Position numbers and translations under genes: made by a program
Shown: one piece after another, positions 1-11,922 of the stretch
Layout: each line of letters begins with the position of its first letter
Position numbering within the stretch: position 1 is the stretch's first letter
Notes under the pieces: model-generated
The model's database searches: none
Seen by the model: the letters and a program-made list of their open reading frames with translations, nothing else
What the model was told of the DNA's origin: nothing
Origin: Naganishia liquefaciens
Taxonomy: Eukaryota; Basidiomycota; Tremellomycetes; Filobasidiales; Filobasidiaceae
NCBI GenBank assembly: GCA_013423385.1
Contig: BLZA01000023.1
Span: 499,782 to 563,781 of the forward strand
Length of the DNA stretch: 64,000 bases
Reading direction: 5' to 3'

Positions 1-1519
1 AGCACGTCTCTACTGAGCCAGAGGATCAAGGCAGATGGGAGTAATGCTACCTCTCGCCAGGCCAAGTCAACAACCGTGACCAATGGCTTCAACATATCGA
101 CTGGCACTGGCAACGTCAAAGGCCATGAGAATGGCACCGCCCCAGTCTCGACAGCCGCCAATCGAAGATCGTCCACAACCGTCATGGCAGCATCCACGGG
201 CGGTGGCATGAAGTTGAACCCGCGCATGCGACCTCGAGCTATGTCGGTGACAATGAAGATCAAGGGCGAAGTCGGTCCAGATGGATCCGACGATGATCTG
301 GACATGGATGAGACGGGTGACGGTTCCGTCAACACTCTCGGTCTCGGTCAGGGGTCAGGAGGCATCAAGGGCAAGAGAAAGGGAATGGTTTTCAAGTGTG
401 AAAGCTGTGCGAAAGTGTATCGCCATCCATCTTGCTTGAGCAAGCATCGATGGGAACACAGCCCGCATTGGGCGAGTTCCAGCAAATTGTTGCTGTCAAA
501 GCATCAGCAGGTGCAGCTTCTCGAAGTGAGTTGGAAATACTAAGCTGAGTTTCGACACTTGCGCTGATCCGATATTCCAGGCTGCAACTATCTTGGTGCA
601 TCTGGATCCTCATAATCCCGCAAGCGGAAAACCTCTGCCAGAAGATAAGAGCTTGTGGCCAGCTGCTGGTAAGCGTTGGCAAGACCCGTTTGACGACGTG
701 ACGCATCTAACATCGCGTTCGACAGTCTCGCCGAGCTCGCGAAATGCCAAGATGCCTCACAGAATGTCCATCTCGCAAACACTGAGCAAGGGATCTTCTG
801 GATCCCCATACTCGACATCTTCATCGCTTCCCGGCCAGAATGGTCGCGATATCCGCAAGCCCTCTCCGGCAGAGTCAACATCTTCCACAGAATCGAGCGA
901 TAGATCACATTCCGCCGACCACGACTCGGGCTACTCTTCCGGTAGTCAAGCCATTGCTGGGCAAAGAACTGCTTTTGGCCCAAGTTCCGCGACAGGTACA
1001 TCAGGCATGTACCCAGCTCAGTCGTCTCCGGCGAACATTGGCACGCCGCAGTCATTCGTTCATCGACCGTCGTTCTCTGCGACTCGGTCGGGCTCGTTCC
1101 AGGGTGTCAATCAGGGCAGTCTTCCTGATCTCGGATTTGCCGGTATTCACATCGGCTCTCCGCGATCGGTCTCCAACTCGACATTGGCCGGTAGTCAACA
1201 CAACAGCATGTTTCACGTCGGTTCCGCCGGGACTGCCAAGGGGCACGGTATATTCGGCGCGTCGCCTTACTCGTCTCGTCTTGGTCTGCCTGAAAGCTCT
1301 GTCCGCAGCAACGGGGGCTTCCATGGCGCCATCGAAGAAGATGACGAAGGCGACGAGTTGGACGACGACGATGAGATGAACGATCAAGGCGACTCTTACA
1401 ATGCCGCTCACAAGCAAACTCACAGCAATGTTGTGTCTGGGGAGATGCCTGCTCAACACGATGATACCAAAGAGGACATCGCCGATATGGAATGGGAAGC
1501 AAACGACATGGAGTTATAG
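1..1519 (+). CDS. C2H2 zinc-finger protein, 3' part
   Basis: Partial gene: the frame is open from base 1, so the start lies outside the window. Two exons are visible, 1-525 and 581-1519, joined by a 55-nt GT-AG intron (526-580). The stop is at 1517-1519. One C2H2 finger lies at about 397-453 (C-x2-C-x12-H-x3-H, reading FKCESCAKVY then KHRWEH). It runs directly into the segment LLSKHQQVQLLEAATIL, which is split by the intron. Finger plus this helix is a conserved block I recognise from fungal C2H2 proteins of unknown role, so a nuclear DNA-binding function is inferred. The rest is low complexity: Ser/Gly/Pro-rich, with an acidic Asp/Glu run near the C-terminus (about 1330-1385). No target or pathway can be read from the sequence. 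Confidence 0.85.
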
Positions 1520-2132
1520 CCCTACACACCGGCAAACAGCCACCGTCAGCATTCGAAGTCGCCTCGACCTCCTGTTCGCTATATTTATGAGTACTTATCC
1601 AAACCACAAAGACCTCAAGCTATCAAAGCCAATGTCACAAGGCCCGAGCCATACATGTACAACAATTTTCTATTTTCTTCGCAACCCATTTTGCATGGCC
1701 GCAGCATTCACGACCAGAATTGCATCACCTTTGTAAAACTGTACAGGCATGCTTAGTCCCCGTTTGTAGTTGTATACGGTCAGAACTTTCTAGGCATATA
1801 TACCTTGATCCCGATGTTTGTCGAAATTACGGAGGAGCAGATATTTGCAAGCAGAACATGACTTCGCTAATCGGCCACAGAAGGTTGCCCCAACTCTGGC
1901 TGGGCCGTTCCGATCGCTCAAGGCAGCCGGCGGTTCGTGCGAGTCCCAGCCAGCCGTCCTGGCCCCAGCATGTTCAGCGGGATGGGGCTGTTGTCCAGAG
2001 GAAGACAGTTAGATAGAGTGCAGTAGCGAGCCTCGGTCTCTTGCCATTGATCAGCACGGCTCACGTTGAATTCTGACGCACCGCAAATCAGACGACTATC
2101 GCCAATAATTACCGCACGCCTAGTCGGATAAC
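1520..2132. other. Intergenic, 5' region of VPS2
   Basis: Lies between two same-strand genes, so it should hold the terminator of the zinc-finger gene and the promoter of VPS2. Short open frames here show no family resemblance. I see no TATA box, tRNA or repeat. Confidence 0.5.
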
Positions 2133-3301
2133 ATGAACATCCTGGTGAGTACACGTCATACACCTTGCTGCTCCGAAGGACCCGTCGAGGGTCCAGCGCT
2201 ACCTGCTGCCCGCCAATCTGCATGAGCTGACTTTTCTCAACGAACTGTCTCAGGACACTCTGTTCGGCAAGCGGGTGACACCGGCCGAAAGGCTTCGACA
2301 GCACCAGCGGACCCTGCAGAAGGCACAGCGGGAATTAGATAGGGAACGAGGCAAGTTGGAACAGCAGGTCAGTATTCAGGCACGCGTTTACGGAATGTGG
2401 GAGCTTATATTATACTTCTCGCTCCTCCAGGAGAAGAAGCTGATGGCAGACATCAAGAAGAGCGCTAAGGCAGGCCAGATGGTAAGTGGCAACGCGACGA
2501 AGCTCCATCCGCGATTCGGGAACCGATACTATCGATGGTCGCAGTCCGCTGCAAAGATCCAAGCCAAAGATCTCGTTCGAACAAGACGCTATATACAAAA
2601 GTTCACGCAGATGAGAGTACAATTGCAAGCCGTATCTCTGCGCATGCAGGCGCTCAGGAGTAATGAACAGATGGCTGTGGCCATGCGTGGTGCAACAAAG
2701 GTATGATTTCGGTAACTTTGTTGTGCGCTTGTCACTTAATCAGTTGATATGACACTAGGCGATGGGTCAGATGAATCGATCTCTGAATTTGCCGCAGGTA
2801 GATATGATTGCATTGCGCGTCATGTCCATTAGCTCACTCTCGATTTACCTAGATTCAACGGATAATGAACGAGTTTGAAAAGGAATCGGCTACCATGGAT
2901 ATGAAGGAGGAAATGATGTCCGACGCAGTTGACGACGTCATGGACGACGAAGCAGAGGGTGAAGGCGAGGAGGAGGAAGGCGACAAAGTCCTTCGGGAAG
3001 TACTTGACGAGATTGGCGTGAGCATGGGCCAAATGGTACGTTGAACACTCCGCCGCAGGCCACTTGATGGTATTGACGCCGTCTTTTTTAGCTTGGCGAA
3101 ACTCCCGATCATGCCTTGTCCGCACCTTCTACATTATCAAACAGGCAGGCGGTTGCCGAGGGTCTAGGCGCGGATTCTGGCCCGTCGAGTACCAGCAGAT
3201 CGACATTTGGTGGTCCGTCTTCGGGCGGTGGCGGCGGCGGCACGGGGCTCTCGGATGAGGATGCGCTGCAGGCGCGACTGGATCAGTTGCGTAGGGACTG
3301 A
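2133..3301 (+). CDS. VPS2: ESCRT-III subunit Vps2/CHMP2
   Basis: Snf7-family protein that polymerises on endosomal membranes with Vps24 and Snf7, and recruits the Vps4 ATPase for multivesicular-body sorting. Seven exons: 2133-2144, 2254-2367, 2431-2481, 2545-2700, 2759-2797, 2853-3035 and 3092-3301. The product reads MNILDTLFGKRVTPAERLR at the start, followed by the conserved helix block RELDRERGKLEQQ, then KDLVRTRRYIQKF and QAVSLRMQALRSN. The first exon is only 12 nt (four codons) and was chosen because it supplies an ATG in phase with the conserved start. The C-terminus ends LDQLRRD, a MIM1-like motif for Vps4 binding, after a Ser/Gly-rich linker. A Met/acidic region (MDMKEEMMSDAVDDVMDDE) precedes it. 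Length and order fit CHMP2 well. The gene converges on UBC13. Confidence 0.95.
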
Positions 3302-3711
3302 GTGGGTGAAATAATCTAGTGTATCAACGTTGTATACCAGTATGTTGTATCTTCATTTATCGGTTTGGAGGTAAGCAGCCACAATTGCGTCCTTTCTCGA
3401 CGTGAACTACCCCGATAGGAAAGCAGCGTTGGTCGCGGATTTACACCTACAGCGTCTCAACTCCTGTTCCGCAATGGTTCTGTCTGTCTTAGTCTTGATT
3501 CTTTCTCGTAATCATAGTACAACGGGCGAAATCCCAGCCATACATGGAAGAGGCTCTGTGCGCGGCACCGCAAGGCGTGTGTCGGCGTCGCATAGAGATG
3601 TTCACCTCTGCATACAGACGCACCGCGGGACCCTCGCCTTGAACGACATAGCTCACGATGATTCTGTTCTATTCTCATTCCTCCTGTTACGAGCTGCTCT
3701 TCCGAATTCTA
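3302..3711. other. Convergent 3' region between VPS2 and UBC13
   Basis: Both flanking genes end here, so this holds their 3' untranslated regions and terminators. Small open frames on either strand have no recognisable content. Confidence 0.5.
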
Positions 3712-4460
3712 TCATTCTTTGGCGAATTTCTCTGTCCATTCCTTTGCAACGCCGATAGCAGCTCTCTCGTCGTCCTTCCAATGTTGAGCGACGTCATTCT
3801 AAGATGATGTATTAGTCAATCACGTTTGGCTCAAAGCGACTATAGTCACTCACGGCCAAAGGGTCGTCGGGATTCGGTGCACCTAGCAGGGCCTGAATTG
3901 ACAGGAGGACGGTTCGAATCTGCAACGCCGGTGACCACTTGTTTTTCAAGATATCCAGGCAAATTCGGCCGAGCTTGTCTGGACAAGGAAACAGACATTC
4001 ATCGGTCCGAGCGAAGATTCCTTCGGACCAGGCAAAGTCTGATACGCACCGATATTGGGATGGTAGATCTTTGTCAGGAAACGCACTTTTGGCGGAGCCA
4101 TCGGATAATCTTCGGGCAAGAACAGTTCAGCTTTGAAGACGCCGCCTTATTTCAAGAGGTCAGCTTCGGCCGGCCGACAAGACAATGTCAGTGACGAACC
4201 TTCGTAAGCGCTTCCTCCTGGACCATTGATCTTGACGTCAAAGTACCTCAGGTTGTCCTCATGCGGCACCGCCGAGATTCCAGGTGGCGAGTCGGCAACG
4301 AGCCTCTCGGTTTCCTAATAGATGAAGGACAGGAAATGTTAGCGGCTCAGTCTGGACTAAAACTGACGAGAATCCCAATATGACCCATCGTGATCTCCAT
4401 CGAGACGGGGAATGGGAAGCGCGAGCTTACCTTGAGGATACGTTTCGGTAGTGCTGACAT
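3712..4460 (-). CDS. UBC13: Ubiquitin-conjugating enzyme E2 N
   Basis: E2 that, with the inactive E2 variant Mms2, builds Lys63-linked ubiquitin chains in post-replication DNA repair. Five exons on the minus strand: 4431-4460, about 4200-4320, 4050-4145, 3854-3978 and 3712-3798. The reading starts [15 protein letters not shown] and contains [20 protein letters not shown], the catalytic block [17 protein letters not shown] with the active-site Cys, and [18 protein letters not shown]. It ends at [14 protein letters not shown]...[10 protein letters not shown]. Length (about 150 residues) and every core motif match Ubc13. Divergent from the large Rho GEF gene. Confidence 0.95.
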
Positions 4461-4885
4461 TTGCTGTGCGTCCTGTGTTGTCGAGGATGTGCTGCGAGAA
4501 ATTGCCTTGCCTTGCCTTGCCTTGCCTTGCCTTGTTGGGATATAGCGTCGTCGTTGTCGAATGTGGGATTGCGCATCACCGACCGAGGTCCGGAGGATGA
4601 GTCAGGTGTGCCAGACTCCGTAACCGCGATCGAACTCCAACTCTGGGCGCACGCATTCCGCTGCGACCAAGGTAACAGAGTTACCAAAGTACTTTATTGG
4701 GTCTACATTTCAGGCAACCTCGACGTACTCCAACACTTCCCGTCGTGGGAATCAGATCAAAGAGAGAGGACAAGGCGGAGAACCCCTTTCTAAGTTTGGC
4801 CAACCTGGAAGGCACCCAAGACGGTGGAACAAGGACACAAGTCTCATGGGCACATCCAAGAACCGATCGCTGCACTGTCCTTGAT
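4461..4885. promoter_or_regulatory. Divergent promoter region, UBC13 / Rho GEF
   Basis: Short shared upstream region of two divergent genes. It contains six perfect tandem copies of a GCCTT pentamer (4504-4533), 44 bases upstream of the UBC13 ATG. An in-frame ATG at 4697 could extend the Rho GEF, but the sequence between it and 4886 does not look conserved. Confidence 0.5.
4504..4533. repeat. (GCCTT)6 microsatellite
   Basis: Six uninterrupted copies of the pentamer GCCTT lie just upstream of UBC13, probably in its 5' untranslated region or proximal promoter. On the UBC13 sense strand the tract is purine-rich (AAGGC). Confidence 0.95.
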
Positions 4886-7800
4886 ATGAACGGGTCAGAT
4901 CCGTCGGGCTTTCCTCCAGCCCAACACCAGCCTTACGCATATCAAAATGCTCGAGTGGGCTCGTCTCACCAGTTAGGAGTACAATCTGAACGACCCCCGG
5001 CCGGAAGTTTCCAACCGCCAGGATATAGCGGACAAGGCAATACACCGATGACGAATCATGCTGGCGCAGCGAGCTCATCTTTGGATTTACCACCGGCATA
5101 TGATGGGTCGGATCCTAAAGCTACAGCATACTCGGATCTTGGAAAGGCGTCACTGAACGCTCCAGTTTATACGCCAACGCAGCGAACGGCGTCGGGACGG
5201 TCGTTACCTATACCACCGATTCCGATTAATACATCACAAGGCTCAGGGATAACCACGTCGCGCCAAACAAGCGGATCAAGGCCGCTCCCCGCACGTCCCG
5301 CTTTGCCCGAACCACCAAAGACGTCCCGCTCTGTGGATCCTAGTCGGATGCAAGGTCCGGAAGGCACATATCCCTCCGAGCCGAAACCGCGGAAACCCTT
5401 ACCAACTACACCAACCTTGGCAACACAGCCGCAACCAGCAGAAAACGGTTATCCTCAACAGCAGCAAGCTTCTTTTGGTCAGGCACAAACTACTGCACCC
5501 GTCAACGGATATGTGCCTCCTGCGATACCTGCGTTCCCGAACACGCCTTTCGCGCCTAACAACGCGAACGGCGCTTCCATACCGTCATCGACGTCGCCTT
5601 TGCCGCACATGGCAATGTTTCCGCCATCGTTCCTCTATGGTCCGGGACAGTATCAAAATCCTCCCGGTATGGATTCGACAATATACCAGAATATGCCCCC
5701 GCCATTGGGGATGAATCTTGGTATGGGAATGATGGGATACCCGCCATATTTCCCCCCGGGGTATATGCCTCCAGGATGGAATTCCAACATGGTTGTCCCA
5801 GTGGCCTCGTCCCCTGTTCAGAATCAAGGCTTCGCGTCTGTGCAACCCCAACAAACCTTTGAAGCAGGCTCTCACCCCACCCGGACAACATCTCCCAGAC
5901 CAGCTCCGATTGCTGTTCCAATGTGGCCAATTGCTCAAATTGATGGCAATGCCAAAGAAACTGTGGATCTTCGCGAGCCCGACAACTTGACCCCGAGGCC
6001 TTTGGGGCAAGATGGTTCAGGTTTACCGCAACAGTCTCAGGGATATTTCCAGCAATATCAAGCGCAAGCGCCGCTAGTCAGAAACGGCGGCGAAGCCAAA
6101 GACAATGATTTGCGAGCGACAGATCTGCAACCTCATCCTACGCCTCCTCCGTTACACTCCATGGCTCGGTCACAGACGACCAGACAGGGCAGGGGAATGG
6201 AATACTTGGAGAGCCTTGGCATTTCCGAGGATGCCAGTCACACCGATAGAACATCCGATATACCGCAAACGCAACCATGGGGTGCGAATGATCAAGACCT
6301 CCGAGAAGATCTGGCTCAGCAGTACAGTCGCTTGTCTTCGGATGTTTCGCTTCCTTCGCAGCCAGGGACCCCAATGCAAACGGTTCCTTATTCCAATAGC
6401 AATCAGTCTCATCGGGAAAGCACGATCTCTATCCCACATACCATTCAATCTGTGGGCGAAGGACCTTCGCATGCATACGAACACCTTGCCAGGGTCCCTA
6501 GTCTTGCACCATCCTGGATCAGTCATGCCCGAGAAGGCGGCCGTCCACCTGCGCGATGGGTTCAGAACAAGCTGTTCCTACATCAATCTCATGCTGAGGG
6601 ACGAGAGGGCGAGTTCAATCCCGAATTCGAGGGCGATTCATATTGGGATGGCGATCCGGACGCAGATGGGATGTATCGAGATGATGAGGCCGACAGTGTG
6701 GAAGAGGAGAACGAGATGAACTTCTTCATGCCGAGTTTGGAGAGTCATGTCGCCGTGCAACTTCGAGACCGGGTGGAACGTAATACGCATATCAAAGGCG
6801 GTATCTCATGGCCCGCCAGCTTTACCGGTCGGGATGTAGTGGTTAGTCCTTCATTTGCTGGTCGCGGAAATTATGCTCAACATCCCTAATTCTCTGTGTT
6901 TCATAGACTGTTGTGCAGAATCTTATGCCTGATTGGACTAGGACTTCGAGCAATGACAGGCGCTTCGCACTATCTGTGGCAAGATCATTGCACAAACAAC
7001 TGTTTTTCGTCGAGGTGGACTGGGCAGACAGACCCCTGCGCGATGCGATGGATGATGTCTATCAGTTCAATGAAATCGATGGGGCTGGCGCAATGGCCTA
7101 TGAATTACCCACGTACGTAGCTTGATGACGGCACGTGTCGCTGATTGTTTACTCATGGTATCCCTTACAGCGGTGTTCAAATAATGGTGACCAAATGCTA
7201 CAGCCCTAGTTGCGTAGCTGACAAAGGTTGCTACTCTCCCCGGTGCCCCTACAATATCAGTCCCGTATGTTACACTTCCAAACGTACTTTACCCATCACT
7301 GAAGAGGCATACACCTGCGCAGGACAATTACTTGAAGGTCGAGCGTAAGGCAAGCGCCGCCACGATCAGTACCGCATATCTGCAGGCTCAGGAGGTAGAG
7401 ATAATACCAAGCGGACTTGACGAGAGCCTACTTGTTGCCCTGCCCGAGTCGGAGCGCAAACGCCAACGGTGAGTAATGGTAGAAACGAATATCTGCTTGT
7501 TGGCGTACTGACATTGAGCTTCAAGAATCATTCATCAAGCTGTCATAGCAGAGGAACAATACAAGGCAGATTTGGAGGCCATCGAGACTGTAAGTGGGAT
7601 GGTACACGCAATATCAGCTTATTCACCATCTTCCCTTCCAGCTATATATCAGTCCACTGCGATTAGCAGACCCACCAATCATCCGCTCTCTCAAAGATCT
7701 GGAAGAACTGATCAACGGCATCTTTGGGAATATTCTGGAACTGAGAGAGGCCAATGCCCGAATTTTGGACTTCTTTCTCGTTCGGAGGCGAGAGGAAGGC

Positions 7801-10800
7801 GGCTTGCTGAGCACTGTCGGCGACATATTCCTATCCGCTGCAGCTGATTTCCGTAATCTTTACCCTGAGTATATCGGGGGCCTTCCAAAAGCCGAGGAGA
7901 GGTTGAAAATCGAATTGAATCAGAACGCCAATTTCCGCGCTTTTGTAGAGGTAAGATGCTGGCGCAGCTAATGTCAAAACGAACCCGTGGCTAATTTCCC
8001 TGCATGCAGACAGTCCGCCAGAATGCGAGACGAGACCACGATAATAGACGGCTCGACCTGAAACATCTGATGACTAGACCGTCTACGCAGCTCAATCGTT
8101 ATCTACCGATTCTTGAAGCTATACTCGCCGAAACCCAACCAGACAGTCCCGACGCACTCTTCCTATCAGAAGCTATTAAGGCGATCCGCAACCTAACATA
8201 TGCAGCCCAGCTCAAACTCTGGCAAGGAACCACTGGCCGAACAGAGCACGTGCCGACCGCCGACCCGTTGCTCAAGAAAGAAGCCAAAGATCAATCAGGT
8301 GACAAGAATTGGCATGACTTCGTGAGCAAAGAAGATCTCGAGCAAATGCCAGAAAAGGAGAAGAAGTTACAAGAGTCAGTACAATTGCAGACGGCTGCTG
8401 GTCTTCATGTACTGATGCAACCGTCGTAGGCAAATCTGGGAACTGATCAAATCGGAAATGCAGTATGTCGCCGATCTACGAGCTGTTGACAATGTAAGCA
8501 GAATCGGTTTAGGTACACAGTTTTCTCAAAGCTAAATAGCTACCGCCAGGTCTTTGTGGATGGGCTCAGGATGGCCGACGAGCCTATAGTGGACAGATTC
8601 CGACTTCCCGAATTTGAAGCGGACGTCTTTCACAATTTCGGGAGTCTCAGAATGATCCATGAGGAACTTCTGAGGAATCTACATGCGAGACAAGAGGAAC
8701 AACATCCCGCAATGGGCCCTATCAGCGATCTCATTTATGACGCTGCGCTTAAATGGGGCGATGCATACCAAGAATATGCCTCAAACTTGCCGAAAGCTTT
8801 GTTTGCTATCGAGGAGGAGAAGAAGAGCAATCCGAAATTCGTCGCCTTTCTTGAGGTAAGAGGGACTTTCACCCTCAACAGTACGGAAACTGATCACGCT
8901 TTCTCAAAGAAATGCATCAGCACTCCGGGCACGAATCGGCAAGGATTCCAGCATTTCATCAATAGACCAGTACACAAACTGCCTCGTCTCAAAATGCAGC
9001 TCGAGAGTATCCTCTCCACGCTCGAGAAGTTGGAACTACTTGATCACACCGATACCATTACCCTTCCGCAAGTGATTGACCTGATCAGTATTCAAGGCAA
9101 GAGTATCAACAAAGCAGTGAAGGAGATGGAGCCGAAGGTGCGCTTGAAATCTTTGCCGTCTCAGCTGTTGGGAGGCAAGTTTGGGGACAACGCCGTAAGT
9201 TAGCCTTCTTCCCAATCGCAATTGGCTGATGTCCAAGGCTATTCTGACAAGCAGATCAAGTCTTTGGACTTGCTTAATCCGAGCCGAGAGTTGATACATG
9301 AGGGCAAGCTTTACCGTCACTCCGACACGACCCTCAATACTACATGGTCAGAACTGAACGCCTTCCTTTTCGACAATTACTTTGTTCTCTGTAAGACGGA
9401 CAAGTCATCCAAAACATCGTCTTCAGGTCTAGCCAGGCACTACATCAACCGCAGAGTGGGTGCAACATATGGTACATGGCTGTCATGCGACTCACCTTGT
9501 GCACCTATACCAGCCTGTCCCTGTGGAGTTGATTGTACTCAACAGTTTCGAGAATAGCGGGCAAACTCGAGCCGTAGGTTTCCTTAAAGGAATAAGAGGA
9601 GACAGACACGAGTCAGCCTCTGGAGGCAAGGACGCGACCGATTCTCGCACGGTGTTCCCCTTCAGCTACACCATCGTTGGCTCTGGATCAGCTGCCGGCC
9701 AATATACTCTGTGGGCAGACTCTGAACAAAGTCGACAAGAATGGAAGGAGAAGTTTCAGCATGCCAAGGCTCTCAGAAGCGCTGAAATCGAAGCGAACAC
9801 GGTAAGTCCGAAAGCTGACGTTCTCGCTGGAATCTGACAGTCGCTTTTCTGACCCCGCTCCAGATCTTCGAGATGCTTCCCTTGAGTCTCGACAACTTTT
9901 TCGTGTCACATTCATATGGTAGTACGGTTCAACGCATGGAAGCTTCACAGCCATTCACCGGACCCGTTACGTGCTCAGCGCCTTTCAGTGGGTGGCTTCG
10001 ATACGAGTCTTGATCGAGCGGCTTATTTGCGATCTCTCAGAAACCCTGGATGGTCGAGAACTGGTCGCGATAGGGTGTCAGGAGGGTGTATGGATCGGTC
10101 TTCGCTCAGATCCCAAGTGTACGAATCAGAATGCTTTCTGGGTCCCAATCAGACTTATTGACCCTTCAAACAGCCCTGCGCAAGGTCTTGCATCTCCGTG
10201 CCGTGACGCAGTGTGCCGTCCTTGAATCCTTTAGTTTATTCCTGGTTCTTTCGAGCAAGGTCCGTTTCATACCAAATGCTTGATACGAATGATGCTGACG
10301 ATCATATATCGTAGACTTTGCTTGCTTATCCGCTCGAAGCCCTTGTTCCTTCCCTTAATCCTGGCGCACCTGCTCCTCGTGGCCATCAAAAGTTGTCTGA
10401 TAAGCATGAAGTCCAGTACTTCACGTGTGGCAATATCTCTGGTCGAACACTGGTAATTTATCTCAGGAAGAAGGGAGTAAGTGCGCAACAAGCGAGAAAT
10501 TGCGGATCATGCTGATCTGCTGGGCTTTCTAGCTCGACAGCGTCTTCAAATGCCTGGAACCCGTTTCTGGCAAGGACTCGGATGAAGGTCGCAATCGCCG
10601 ACCATTCGGTAATCTCATGTTGAATGCCAAAAGCGACTGGTTTCGGGTGTACAAGGTGGGAGTCTCATCTCGATCTCGTGTGTGACCGGTGAACAGAGAA
10701 CTCAGGCGTATCTCTTGACAGGACTTCGGCATATCCGCGGAGGCATTCAATGTTACCTTCCTCCGCTCCAGGATAATATTGAGCTGCTCCAAGGGTTTCC

Positions 10801-11678
10801 AAATCATGGATCTTGCTCAGTCAGTGGGAAAGTACTCGCGTATTGGGAACTCGTCTCAAGTCTTCTCGCAGGTCTTCATCCGCCGAGTTCCCCGTCTTTG
10901 ATAACGCCAGACTGAAGAGCGACAGCAATCTCGCAGCTCTGCGTGAGCGGTGCAATAATGGCGCGAGGCCACTAGGCATATTCCGGGCCACGGACAACGA
11001 ATTTTTGCTTTGCTATGACACCTTCGCTTTCTATGCAACGCGCCAAGGATATCCGTGTAGAGACTTAAAACCGATTGACTTTGAAGGCCGACCAGAGACA
11101 GCAGCATTTCATCCTCCGTACCTCCTCCTTTTCTCAGCGTCATTCATCGAGATACGACATATCAGCGACTGCCGACTGGTGCAGATCGTCAATGCCAAAG
11201 ACGTCAAATGCACCTGGCAGTGCGGGGATACCACCACTTTACCCATCCCAGGCCCGAAGTCAGTCCTGTTGGGTGTAAACGCAAACCTTTGACACTGATG
11301 CGTTCTTACAACAGCGGCTATGACGAGAGAAAGATGCCCATGGAGCCTAGAATACATATTTCGAAGCGCAGTGACTTGTATGGCGGCCAGAAACGCGGAA
11401 CAGCCGTTGGGCTAGACGTGTACGTTGCTTGTTACCTACATTCGGCTGTGATTGATCGTTTTTTTCTATGAACAGGTTCGAACTTTGTCCAACATCAATA
11501 CTGAATAACCCCGCTCGCGAGCCGAATAGCGACAGCATGTACTTCCCTCCTGCTCCCGCCGTACAATATGTGAGTTTATTTCAGCCGTCAAGTTTTGCAT
11601 ACCTCTGACCCGGCTCTCGCATCATAGGCGAATGGCGGCGGACCAAGTTCACAGTATGGTTACAGGCCGTGGGGCTGA
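4886..11678 (+). CDS. ROM2: Rho1 guanine-nucleotide exchange factor (DEP, two DH, PH, CNH)
   Basis: Exchange factor expected to activate Rho1 in the cell-wall integrity pathway at the plasma membrane. About 1,900 residues in roughly 20 exons. Well-fixed exons are 4886-6841, 6907-7112, 7171-7264, 7305-7468, 7526-7589, 7642-7950, 8010-8374, 8430-8493, 8550-8856 and 8910-9194. Order: a long Pro/Gln/Ser-rich disordered N-terminus (about 600 residues, including SRPLPARPALPEPPK, a possible SH3 ligand); a DEP-like domain (6790-7110); a Cys motif CYSPSC/CYSPRC (7200-7250); DH 1 (7465-8240); DH 2 (8430-9194); a PH domain (9255-9870); and a C-terminal CNH domain (about 9930-11300). The stop is at 11676-11678. 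I chose ATG 4886; 4697 is an in-frame alternative. The symbol follows the DEP plus CNH architecture. TUS1-like is the other possibility, since both are Rho1 GEFs. Confidence 0.88.
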
Positions 11679-11922
11679 ACTTTGGGTAACGTCGAGCAGC
11701 GAATCACAATTAGGCAGAGGAGCGAAGCATTGCATTTGTCTTCAGATAAGCGAAAACCGCTGATTTGAGGCTAGGTTGTACCCAAAAAGAATTCCGTTGT
11801 ATATTCAGTACAGAATGCGCATAAGTACAAGCAGCGGAGAAGATAGGGACAAGACGCGAACCGAGAAAAATCCGTAACATAAAACAAAATCAATGTGACC
11901 GCACTGAGGCAGATCGGACCTC

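Noticed and set aside
4697-4885. Upstream extension of the Rho GEF frame
   Set aside because: In-frame ATG exists but the sequence overlaps the UBC13 promoter side and does not look conserved; kept only as an alternative start.
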